From Amia ocellicauda (taxonomy: Eukaryota > Chordata > Actinopteri > Amiiformes > Amiidae): a DNA stretch of 64,000 nt. Location of the stretch: positions 58,201,593-58,265,592 of the forward strand of contig NC_089851.1 of NCBI RefSeq assembly GCF_036373705.1, given 5' to 3'. This document shows positions 53,174-63,491 of this stretch, piece by piece. A model generated the notes under the pieces. It searched no databases. It saw nothing but the letters and a program-made list of their open reading frames with translations, and was not told where the DNA came from. Numbering within the stretch: the first letter of the stretch is position 1; every line of letters begins with the position of its first letter. The position numbers were made by a program, and so were the translations under genes.

Positions 53174-53694
53174 ACTTGGCCCCACTTTGTAGTCACCGAA
53201 GTGTTCGTTCGTTTGCTCTTGAAGGCTGGCTTCTGGGCTCCTCTGCACAAGGGAGGGCTATCGACCTCAGATACTGTTGGCTGTATAGCTGATGGGAAAT
53301 CAGACTGTCATCTGTGTGTTTTGTTTTCTTTAAAGAAAATGTGTTTTTTACAAGTTCGTTGTTGTTGTTGTTGTTGTTGTTGAGGAGGAGGAGGAGGACA
53401 TGTAGTGTGTTGTTGAGGAGGAGGAGGACGAAATGTGGTTTGCCGGCTTGTTATGGAGACCTTTGCTGAACGTGTACTCCTGAGCTGCACCAAAGGAGAG
53501 GCATTCTTTTCAGTTGTTTGCGGGCCTGCTGAACCATGCTCTCAGTGCTGTCTCACTGGGGATACGGTTACCGTTCTGGAAAGACACTTCAGCGCTACAG
53601 TCCATGCTATCAGTCAGTGAGCGTAGGTCTCCCGGTCTGCCCCAAAGCAGTTACGCGCTTGCCCAGCAGAAACTGCGACACCCTCCGTTAACTT

Positions 53695-53766
53695 GGCTCG
53701 TTGGTCTAGGGGTATGATTCTCGCTTAGGGTGCGAGAGGTCCCGGGTTCAACTCCCGGACGAGCCC
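53695..53766 (+). tRNA. tRNA-Pro(AGG)
   Basis: Canonical over all 72 bases, with restored GGCTCGT. The trailer later has GATGAGAAATC. Confidence 0.95.
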
Positions 53767-54272
53767 GCTTGGCCCCGCTTTGCATTCTCTGAAGCATTCG
53801 TTTGTTCTCTCTCGATGCTTGGCTTCTGGGCTCCTCTGCACCAGGGAGGTCTTTCAACCTCAGATACTGTTGGCTGTGTAGCTGATGAGAAATCAGACTG
53901 TCATCTGTGTGTTTTGTTTTCTTTAAAGAAAATGTGTATTTTACAAGTTCGTTGTTGTTGTTGAGGAGGAGGAGGACATGTAGTGTGTTGTTGAGGAGGA
54001 GGAGGACGAAATGTGGTTTGCCGGCTTGTTATGGAGACCTTTGCTGAACGTGTACTCCTGAGCTGCACCAAAGGAGAGGCATTCTTTTCAGTTGTTTGCG
54101 GGCCTGCTGAACCATGCTCTCAGTGCTGTCTCACTGGGGATACGGTTACCGTTCTGGAAAGACACTTCAGCGCTACAGTCCATGCTATCAGTCAGTGTGC
54201 GTAGGTCTCCCGGTCTGCCCCAAAGCAGTTACGCGCTTGCCCAGCAGAAACTGCGACACCCTCCGTTAACTT

Positions 54273-54344
54273 GGCTCGTTGGTCTAGGGGTATGATTCTC
54301 GCTGAGGGTGTGAGAGGCCCTGGGTTCAACTCCAGGACGAGCCC
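54273..54344 (+). pseudogene. tRNA-Pro-like, GAGGG loop with CTCGC stem
   Basis: The anticodon 5' strand is CTCGC, as in canonical copies, but the loop is TGAGGGT and the T-stem is the degenerate type: a hybrid of the two forms. The following trailer carries ATCTGAGTG and ACTAGTTCG markers, and the spacing after it is 578, as after canonical copies. Confidence 0.85.
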
Positions 54345-54850
54345 ACTTGGCCCCACTTTGTAGTCACCGAAGTGTTTGTTCGTTTGCTCTTGAAGGCTGG
54401 CTTCTGGGCTCCTCTGCACAAGGGAGGGCTATCGACCTCAGATACTGTTGGCTGTGTAGCTGATGGGAAATCAGACTGTCATCTGAGTGTTTTGTTTTCT
54501 TTAAAGAAAATGTGTATTTTACTAGTTCGTTGTTGTTGTTGAGGAGGAGGAGGACATGTAGTGTGTTGTTGAGGAGGAGGAGGACGAAATGTGGTTTGCC
54601 GGCTTGTTATGGAGACCTTTGCTGAACGTGTACTCCTGAGCTGCACCAAAGGAGAGGCATTCTTTTCAGTTGTTTGCGGGCCTGCTGAACCATGCTCTCA
54701 GTGCTGTCTCACTGGGGATACGGTTACCGTTCTGGAAAGACACTTCAGCGCTACAGTCCATGCTATCAGTCAGTGAGCGTAGGTCTCCCGGTCTGCCCCA
54801 AAGCAGTTACGCGCTTGCCCAGCAGAAACTGCGACACCCTCCGTTAACTT

Positions 54851-54922
54851 GGCTCGTTGGTCTAGGGGTATGATTCTCGCTTAGGGTGCGAGAGGTCCCG
54901 GGTTCAACTCCCGGACGAGCCC
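54851..54922 (+). tRNA. tRNA-Pro(AGG)
   Basis: Canonical over all 72 bases. The trailer starts GCTTGGCACTGC, a marker shared with the copies at base 1, 57184, 59928, 61084 and 63420. Confidence 0.95.
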
Positions 54923-55428
54923 GCTTGGCACTGCTTTGCATTCTCTGAAGCATTCGTTTGTTCTCTCTCGATGCTTGGCTTCTGGGCTCCTCTGCACCAG
55001 GGAGGTCTTTCAACCTCAGATACTGTTGGCTGTATAGCTGATGGGAAATCAGACTGTCATCTGTGTGTTTTGTTTTCTTTAAAGAAAATGTGTATTTTAC
55101 AAGTTCGTTGTTGTTGTTGAGGAGGAGGAGGACATGTAGTGTGTTGTTGAGGAGGAGGAGGACGAAATGTGGTTTGCCGGCTTGTTATGGAGACCTTTGC
55201 TGAACGTGTACTCCTGAGCTGCACCAAAGGAGAGGCATTCTTTTCAGTTGTTTGCGGGCCTGCTGAACCATGCTCTCAGTGCTGTCTCACTGGGGATACG
55301 GTTACCGTTCTGGAAAGACACTTCAGCGCTACAGTCCATGCTATCAGTCAGTGTGCGTAGGTCTCCCGGTCTGCCCCAAAGCAGTTACGCGCTTGCCCAG
55401 CAGAAACTGCGACACCCTCCGTTAACTT

Positions 55429-55500
55429 GGCTCGTTGGTCTAGGGGTATGATTCTTGCTGAGGGTGTGAGAGGCCCTGGGTTCAACTCCAGGACGAGCCC
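55429..55500 (+). pseudogene. tRNA-Pro-like, GAGGG form
   Basis: Standard degenerate form. The unit body has GCTGATTGGAAATC, unique in the window. Confidence 0.85.
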
Positions 55501-56015
55501 ACTTGGCCCCACTTTGTAGTCACCGAAGTGTTCGTTCGTTTGCTCTTGAAGGCTGGCTTCTGGGCTCCTCTGCACAAGGGAGGGCTATCGACCTCAGATA
55601 CTGTTGGCTGTATAGCTGATTGGAAATCAGACTGTCATCTGTGTGTTTTGTTTTCTTTAAAGAAAATGTGTTTTTTACAAGTTCGTTGTTGTTGTTGTTG
55701 TTGAGGAGGAGGAGGAGGACATGTAGTGTGTTGTTGAGGAGGAGGAGGACGAAATGTGGTTTGCCGGCTTGTTATGGAGACCTTTGCTGAACGTGTACTC
55801 CTGAGCTGCACCAAAGGAGAGGCATTCTTTTCAGTTGTTTGCGGGCCTGCTGAACCATGCTCTCAGTGCTGTCTCACTGGGGATACGGTTACCGTTCTGG
55901 AAAGACACTTCAGCGCTACAGTCCATGCTATCAGTCAGTGAGCGTAGGTCTCCCGGTCTGCCCCAAAGCAGTTACGCGCTTGCCCAGCAGAAACTGCGAC
56001 ACCCTCCGTTAACTT

Positions 56016-56087
56016 GGCTCGTTGGTCTAGGGGTATGATTCTTGCTGAGGGTGTGAGAGGCCCTAGGTTCAACTCCAGGACGAGCCC
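56016..56087 (+). pseudogene. tRNA-Pro-like, GAGGG form with CTAGG T-stem
   Basis: The T-stem 5' strand is CTAGG instead of CTGGG, which also weakens the alternative shifted pairing. This subtype is found only in array 2. Confidence 0.85.
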
Positions 56088-56605
56088 ACTTGGCCCCACT
56101 TTGTAGTCACCGAAGTGTTCGTTCGTTTGCTCTTGAAGGCTGGCTTCTGGGCTCCTCTGCACAAGGGAGGGCTATCGACCTCAGATACTGTTGGCTGTAT
56201 AGCTGATGGGAAATCAGACTGTCATCTGTGTGTTTTGTTTTCTTTAAAGAAAATGTGTTTTTTACAAGTTCGTTGTTGTTGTTGTTGTTGTTGAGGAGGA
56301 GGAGGAGGACATTAAGTGTGTTGTTGAGGAGGAGGAGGACGAAATGTGGTTTGCCGGCTTGTTATGGAGTCCTTTGCTGAACGTGTACTCCTGAGCTGCA
56401 CCAAAGGAGAGGCATTCTTTTCAGTTGTTTGCGGGCCTGCTGAACCATGCTCTCAGTGCTGTCTCACTGGGGATACGGTTACCGTTCTGGAAAGACACTT
56501 CAGCGCTACAGTCCATGCTATCAGTCAGTGTGCGTAGGTCTCCCGGTCTGCCCCAAAGCAGTTACGCGCTTGCCCAGCAGAAACTGCGACACCCTCCGTT
56601 AACTT

Positions 56606-56677
56606 GGCTCGTTGGTCTAGGGGTATGATTCTCGCTGAGGGTGTGAGAGGCCCTGGGTTCAACTCCAGGACGAGCCC
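56606..56677 (+). pseudogene. tRNA-Pro-like, GAGGG loop with CTCGC stem
   Basis: Hybrid form as at 54273. The core before it carries ACATTAAGTG and GGAGTCCTTTG markers that recur at 59235-59290 and 62545-62605. Confidence 0.85.
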
Positions 56678-57183
56678 ACTTGGCCCCACTTTGTAGTCAC
56701 CGAAGTGTTTGTTCGTTTGCTCTTGAAGGCTGGCTTCTGGGCTCCTCTGCACAAGGGAGGGCTATCGACCTCAGATACTGTTGGCTGTGTAGCTGATGGG
56801 AAATCAGACTGTCATCTGAGTGTTTTGTTTTCTTTAAAGAAAATGTGTATTTTACTAGTTCGTTGTTGTTGTTGAGGAGGAGGAGGACATGTAGTGTGTT
56901 GTTGAGGAGGAGGAGGACGAAATGTGGTTTGCCGGCTTGTTATGGAGACCTTTGCTGAACGTGTACTCCTGAGCTGCACCAAAGGAGAGGCATTCTTTTC
57001 AGTTGTTTGCGGGCCTGCTGAACCATGCTCTCAGTGCTGTCTCACTGGGGATACGGTTACCGTTCTGGAAAGACACTTCAGCGCTACAGTCCATGCTATC
57101 AGTCAGTGAGCGTAGGTCTCCCGGTCTGCCCCAAAGCAGTTACGCGCTTGCCCAGCAGAAACTGCGACACCCTCCGTTAACTT

Positions 57184-57255
57184 GGCTCGTTGGTCTAGGG
57201 GTATGATTCTCGCTTAGGGTGCGAGAGGTCCCGGGTTCAACTCCCGGACGAGCCC
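57184..57255 (+). tRNA. tRNA-Pro(AGG)
   Basis: Canonical over all 72 bases, 2333 bases after the 54851 copy; it opens another multi-unit block. Confidence 0.95.
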
Positions 57256-57761
57256 GCTTGGCACTGCTTTGCATTCTCTGAAGCATTCGTTTGTTCTCTC
57301 TCGATGCTTGGCTTCTGGGCTCCTCTGCACCAGGGAGGTCTTTCAACCTCAGATACTGTTGGCTGTATAGCTGATGGGAAATCAGACTGTCATCTGTGTG
57401 TTTTGTTTTCTTTAAAGAAAATGTGTATTTTACAAGTTCGTTGTTGTTGTTGAGGAGGAGGAGGACATGTAGTGTGTTGTTGAGGAGGAGGAGGACGAAA
57501 TGTGGTTTGCCGGCTTGTTATGGAGACCTTTGCTGAACGTGTACTCCTGAGCTGCACCAAAGGAGAGGCATTCTTTTCAGTTGTTTGCGGGCCTGCTGAA
57601 CCATGCTCTCAGTGCTGTCTCACTGGGGATACGGTTACCGTTCTGGAAAGACACTTCAGCGCTACAGTCCATGCTATCAGTCAGTGTGCGTAGGTCTCCC
57701 GGTCTGCCCCAAAGCAGTTACGCGCTTGCCCAGCAGAAACTGCGACACCCTCCGTTAACTT

Positions 57762-57833
57762 GGCTCGTTGGTCTAGGGGTATGATTCTTGCTGAGGGTGT
57801 GAGAGGCCCTGGGTTCAACTCCAGGACGAGCCC
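57762..57833 (+). pseudogene. tRNA-Pro-like, GAGGG form
   Basis: Standard degenerate form, first of three consecutive degenerate copies. Confidence 0.85.
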
Positions 57834-58351
57834 ACTTGGCCCCACTTTGTAGTCACCGAAGTGTTCGTTCGTTTGCTCTTGAAGGCTGGCTTCTGGGCTC
57901 CTCTGCACAAGGGAGGGCTATCGACCTCAGATACTGTTGGCTGTATAGCTGATGGGAAATCAGACTGTCATCTGTGTGTTTTGTTTTCTTTAAAGAAAAT
58001 GTGTTTTTTACAAGTTCGTTGTTGTTGTTGTTGTTGTTGAGGAGGAGGAGGAGGACATGTAGTGTGTTGTTGAGGAGGAGGAGGACGAAATGTGGTTTGC
58101 CGGCTTGTTATGGAGACCTTTGCTGAACGTGTACTCCTGAGCTGCACCAAAGGAGAGGCATTCTTTTCAGTTGTTTGCGGGCCTGCTGAACCATGCTCTC
58201 AGTGCTGTCTCACTGGGGATACGGTTACCGTTCTGGAAAGACACTTCAGCGCTACAGTCCATGCTATCAGTCAGTGAGCGTAGGTCTCCCGGTCTGCCCC
58301 AAAGCAGTTACGCGCTTGCCCAGCAGAAACTGCGACACCCTCCGTTAACTT

Positions 58352-58423
58352 GGCTCGTTGGTCTAGGGGTATGATTCTTGCTGAGGGTGTGAGAGGCCCT
58401 AGGTTCAACTCCAGGACGAGCCC
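58352..58423 (+). pseudogene. tRNA-Pro-like, CTAGG T-stem subtype
   Basis: Identical in type to the next copy, 587 bases on, indicating a one-unit duplication. Confidence 0.85.
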
Positions 58424-58938
58424 ACTTGGCCCCACTTTGTAGTCACCGAAGTGTTCGTTCGTTTGCTCTTGAAGGCTGGCTTCTGGGCTCCTCTGCACAA
58501 GGGAGGGCTATCGACCTCAGATACTGTTGGCTGTATAGCTGATGGGAAATCAGACTGTCATCTGTGTGTTTTGTTTTCTTTAAAGAAAATGTGTTTTTTA
58601 CAAGTTCGTTGTTGTTGTTGTTGTTGAGGAGGAGGAGGAGGACATGTAGTGTGTTGTTGAGGAGGAGGAGGACGAAATGTGGTTTGCCGGCTTGTTATGG
58701 AGACCTTTGCTGAACGTGTACTCCTGAGCTGCACCAAAGGAGAGGCATTCTTTTCAGTTGTTTGCGGGCCTGCTGAACCATGCTCTCAGTGCTGTCTCAC
58801 TGGGGATACGGTTACCGTTCTGGAAAGACACTTCAGCGCTACAGTCCATGCTATCAGTCAGTGAGCGTAGGTCTCCCGGTCTGCCCCAAAGCAGTTACGC
58901 GCTTGCCCAGCAGAAACTGCGACACCCTCCGTTAACTT

Positions 58939-59010
58939 GGCTCGTTGGTCTAGGGGTATGATTCTTGCTGAGGGTGTGAGAGGCCCTAGGTTCAACTCCA
59001 GGACGAGCCC
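58939..59010 (+). pseudogene. tRNA-Pro-like, CTAGG T-stem subtype
   Basis: Duplicate of the 58352 unit; the following tract carries the ACATTAAGTG marker. Confidence 0.85.
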
Positions 59011-59528
59011 ACTTGGCCCCACTTTGTAGTCACCGAAGTGTTCGTTCGTTTGCTCTTGAAGGCTGGCTTCTGGGCTCCTCTGCACAAGGGAGGGCTATCG
59101 ACCTCAGATACTGTTGGCTGTATAGCTGATGGGAAATCAGACTGTCATCTGTGTGTTTTGTTTTCTTTAAAGAAAATGTGTTTTTTACAAGTTCGTTGTT
59201 GTTGTTGTTGTTGTTGAGGAGGAGGAGGAGGACATTAAGTGTGTTGTTGAGGAGGAGGAGGACGAAATGTGGTTTGCCGGCTTGTTATGGAGTCCTTTGC
59301 TGAACGTGTACTCCTGAGCTGCACCAAAGGAGAGGCATTCTTTTCAGTTGTTTGCGGGCCTGCTGAACCATGCTCTCAGTGCTGTCTCACTGGGGATACG
59401 GTTACCGTTCTGGAAAGACACTTCAGCGCTACAGTCCATGCTATCAGTCAGTGTGCGTAGGTCTCCCGGTCTGCCCCAAAGCAGTTACGCGCTTGCCCAG
59501 CAGAAACTGCGACACCCTCCGTTAACTT

Positions 59529-59546
59529 GGCTCGTTGGTCTAGGGG
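59529..59546 (+). pseudogene. tRNA-Pro-like 5' stub at a deletion joint
   Basis: Only the first 18 bases of the tRNA remain (to CTAGGGG), joined directly to ATCAGACTGTCATCTGAG. By comparison with the 56606 unit, 179 bases are lost; the 399-base spacing to the next tRNA (578 minus 179) agrees exactly. Confidence 0.9.
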
Positions 59547-59927
59547 ATCAGACTGTCATCTGAGTGTTTTGTTTTCTTTAAAGAAAATGTGTATTTTACT
59601 AGTTCGTTGTTGTTGTTGAGGAGGAGGAGGACATGTAGTGTGTTGTTGAGGAGGAGGAGGACGAAATGTGGTTTGCCGGCTTGTTATGGAGACCTTTGCT
59701 GAACGTGTACTCCTGAGCTGCACCAAAGGAGAGGCATTCTTTTCAGTTGTTTGCGGGCCTGCTGAACCATGCTCTCAGTGCTGTCTCACTGGGGATACGG
59801 TTACCGTTCTGGAAAGACACTTCAGCGCTACAGTCCATGCTATCAGTCAGTGAGCGTAGGTCTCCCGGTCTGCCCCAAAGCAGTTACGCGCTTGCCCAGC
59901 AGAAACTGCGACACCCTCCGTTAACTT

Positions 59928-59999
59928 GGCTCGTTGGTCTAGGGGTATGATTCTCGCTTAGGGTGCGAGAGGTCCCGGGTTCAACTCCCGGACGAGCCC
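59928..59999 (+). tRNA. tRNA-Pro(AGG)
   Basis: Canonical over all 72 bases; first full tRNA after the deletion. Confidence 0.95.
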
Positions 60000-60505
60000 G
60001 CTTGGCACTGCTTTGCATTCTCTGAAGCATTCGTTTGTTCTCTCTCGATGCTTGGCTTCTGGGCTCCTCTGCACCAGGGAGGTCTTTCAACCTCAGATAC
60101 TGTTGGCTGTATAGCTGATGGGAAATCAGACTGTCATCTGTGTGTTTTGTTTTCTTTAAAGAAAATGTGTATTTTACAAGTTCGTTGTTGTTGTTGAGGA
60201 GGAGGAGGACATGTAGTGTGTTGTTGAGGAGGAGGAGGACGAAATGTGGTTTGCCGGCTTGTTATGGAGACCTTTGCTGAACGTGTACTCCTGAGCTGCA
60301 CCAAAGGAGAGGCATTCTTTTCAGTTGTTTGCGGGCCTGCTGAACCATGCTCTCAGTGCTGTCTCACTGGGGATACGGTTACCGTTCTGGAAAGACACTT
60401 CAGCGCTACAGTCCATGCTATCAGTCAGTGAGCGTAGGTCTCCCGGTCTGCCCCAAAGCAGTTACGCGCTTGCCCAGCAGAAACTGCGACACCCTCCGTT
60501 AACTT

Positions 60506-60577
60506 GGCTCGTTGGTCTAGGGGTATGATTCTTGCTGAGGGTGTGAGAGGCCCTAGGTTCAACTCCAGGACGAGCCC
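60506..60577 (+). pseudogene. tRNA-Pro-like, CTAGG T-stem subtype
   Basis: Here the CTAGG subtype is followed by the ATCTGAGTG/ACTAGTTCG body normally found after the CTCGC hybrids: a recombinant unit. Confidence 0.85.
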
Positions 60578-61083
60578 ACTTGGCCCCACTTTGTAGTCAC
60601 CGAAGTGTTCGTTCGTTTGCTCTTGAAGGCTGGCTTCTGGGCTCCTCTGCACAAGGGAGGGCTATCGACCTCAGATACTGTTGGCTGTGTAGCTGATGGG
60701 AAATCAGACTGTCATCTGAGTGTTTTGTTTTCTTTAAAGAAAATGTGTATTTTACTAGTTCGTTGTTGTTGTTGAGGAGGAGGAGGACATGTAGTGTGTT
60801 GTTGAGGAGGAGGAGGACGAAATGTGGTTTGCCGGCTTGTTATGGAGACCTTTGCTGAACGTGTACTCCTGAGCTGCACCAAAGGAGAGGCATTCTTTTC
60901 AGTTGTTTGCGGGCCTGCTGAACCATGCTCTCAGTGCTGTCTCACTGGGGATACGGTTACCGTTCTGGAAAGACACTTCAGCGCTACAGTCCATGCTATC
61001 AGTCAGTGAGCGTAGGTCTCCCGGTCTGCCCCAAAGCAGTTACGCGCTTGCCCAGCAGAAACTGCGACACCCTCCGTTAACTT

Positions 61084-61155
61084 GGCTCGTTGGTCTAGGG
61101 GTATGATTCTCGCTTAGGGTGCGAGAGGTCCCGGGTTCAACTCCCGGACGAGCCC
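61084..61155 (+). tRNA. tRNA-Pro(AGG)
   Basis: Canonical over all 72 bases. It starts a four-unit block matching the one at 54851. Confidence 0.95.
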
Positions 61156-61661
61156 GCTTGGCACTGCTTTGCATTCTCTGAAGCATTCGTTTGTTCTCTC
61201 TCGATGCTTGGCTTCTGGGCTCCTCTGCACCAGGGAGGTCTTTCAACCTCAGATACTGTTGGCTGTATAGCTGATGGGAAATCAGACTGTCATCTGTGTG
61301 TTTTGTTTTCTTTAAAGAAAATGTGTATTTTACAAGTTCGTTGTTGTTGTTGAGGAGGAGGAGGACATGTAGTGTGTTGTTGAGGAGGAGGAGGACGAAA
61401 TGTGGTTTGCCGGCTTGTTATGGAGACCTTTGCTGAACGTGTACTCCTGAGCTGCACCAAAGGAGAGGCATTCTTTTCAGTTGTTTGCGGGCCTGCTGAA
61501 CCATGCTCTCAGTGCTGTCTCACTGGGGATACGGTTACCGTTCTGGAAAGACACTTCAGCGCTACAGTCCATGCTATCAGTCAGTGTGCGTAGGTCTCCC
61601 GGTCTGCCCCAAAGCAGTTACGCGCTTGCCCAGCAGAAACTGCGACACCCTCCGTTAACTT

Positions 61662-61733
61662 GGCTCGTTGGTCTAGGGGTATGATTCTTGCTGAGGGTGT
61701 GAGAGGCCCTGGGTTCAACTCCAGGACGAGCCC
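61662..61733 (+). pseudogene. tRNA-Pro-like, GAGGG form
   Basis: Counterpart of the 55429 copy in the recurring block. Confidence 0.85.
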
Positions 61734-62251
61734 ACTTGGCCCCACTTTGTAGTCACCGAAGTGTTCGTTCGTTTGCTCTTGAAGGCTGGCTTCTGGGCTC
61801 CTCTGCACAAGGGAGGGCTATCGACCTCAGATACTGTTGGCTGTATAGCTGATGGGAAATCAGACTGTCATCTGTGTGTTTTGTTTTCTTTAAAGAAAAT
61901 GTGTTTTTTACAAGTTCGTTGTTGTTGTTGTTGTTGTTGAGGAGGAGGAGGAGGACATGTAGTGTGTTGTTGAGGAGGAGGAGGACGAAATGTGGTTTGC
62001 CGGCTTGTTATGGAGACCTTTGCTGAACGTGTACTCCTGAGCTGCACCAAAGGAGAGGCATTCTTTTCAGTTGTTTGCGGGCCTGCTGAACCATGCTCTC
62101 AGTGCTGTCTCACTGGGGATACGGTTACCGTTCTGGAAAGACACTTCAGCGCTACAGTCCATGCTATCAGTCAGTGAGCGTAGGTCTCCCGGTCTGCCCC
62201 AAAGCAGTTACGCGCTTGCCCAGCAGAAACTGCGACACCCTCCGTTAACTT

Positions 62252-62323
62252 GGCTCGTTGGTCTAGGGGTATGATTCTTGCTGAGGGTGTGAGAGGCCCT
62301 AGGTTCAACTCCAGGACGAGCCC
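62252..62323 (+). pseudogene. tRNA-Pro-like, CTAGG T-stem subtype
   Basis: Counterpart of the 56016 copy. Confidence 0.85.
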
Positions 62324-62841
62324 ACTTGGCCCCACTTTGTAGTCACCGAAGTGTTCGTTCGTTTGCTCTTGAAGGCTGGCTTCTGGGCTCCTCTGCACAA
62401 GGGAGGGCTATCGACCTCAGATACTGTTGGCTGTATAGCTGATGGGAAATCAGACTGTCATCTGTGTGTTTTGTTTTCTTTAAAGAAAATGTGTTTTTTA
62501 CAAGTTCGTTGTTGTTGTTGTTGTTGTTGAGGAGGAGGAGGAGGACATTAAGTGTGTTGTTGAGGAGGAGGAGGACGAAATGTGGTTTGCCGGCTTGTTA
62601 TGGAGTCCTTTGCTGAACGTGTACTCCTGAGCTGCACCAAAGGAGAGGCATTCTTTTCAGTTGTTTGCGGGCCTGCTGAACCATGCTCTCAGTGCTGTCT
62701 CACTGGGGATACGGTTACCGTTCTGGAAAGACACTTCAGCGCTACAGTCCATGCTATCAGTCAGTGTGCGTAGGTCTCCCGGTCTGCCCCAAAGCAGTTA
62801 CGCGCTTGCCCAGCAGAAACTGCGACACCCTCCGTTAACTT

Positions 62842-62913
62842 GGCTCGTTGGTCTAGGGGTATGATTCTCGCTGAGGGTGTGAGAGGCCCTGGGTTCAACT
62901 CCAGGACGAGCCC
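62842..62913 (+). pseudogene. tRNA-Pro-like, GAGGG loop with CTCGC stem
   Basis: Counterpart of the 56606 copy, with the same ATCTGAGTG/ACTAGTTCG body downstream. Confidence 0.85.
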
Positions 62914-63419
62914 ACTTGGCCCCACTTTGTAGTCACCGAAGTGTTTGTTCGTTTGCTCTTGAAGGCTGGCTTCTGGGCTCCTCTGCACAAGGGAGGGCTA
63001 TCGACCTCAGATACTGTTGGCTGTGTAGCTGATGGGAAATCAGACTGTCATCTGAGTGTTTTGTTTTCTTTAAAGAAAATGTGTATTTTACTAGTTCGTT
63101 GTTGTTGTTGAGGAGGAGGAGGACATGTAGTGTGTTGTTGAGGAGGAGGAGGACGAAATGTGGTTTGCCGGCTTGTTATGGAGACCTTTGCTGAACGTGT
63201 ACTCCTGAGCTGCACCAAAGGAGAGGCATTCTTTTCAGTTGTTTGCGGGCCTGCTGAACCATGCTCTCAGTGCTGTCTCACTGGGGATACGGTTACCGTT
63301 CTGGAAAGACACTTCAGCGCTACAGTCCATGCTATCAGTCAGTGAGCGTAGGTCTCCCGGTCTGCCCCAAAGCAGTTACGCGCTTGCCCAGCAGAAACTG
63401 CGACACCCTCCGTTAACTT

Positions 63420-63491
63420 GGCTCGTTGGTCTAGGGGTATGATTCTCGCTTAGGGTGCGAGAGGTCCCGGGTTCAACTCCCGGACGAGCCC
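63420..63491 (+). tRNA. tRNA-Pro(AGG)
   Basis: Canonical over all 72 bases; last complete tRNA in the window. Confidence 0.95.
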
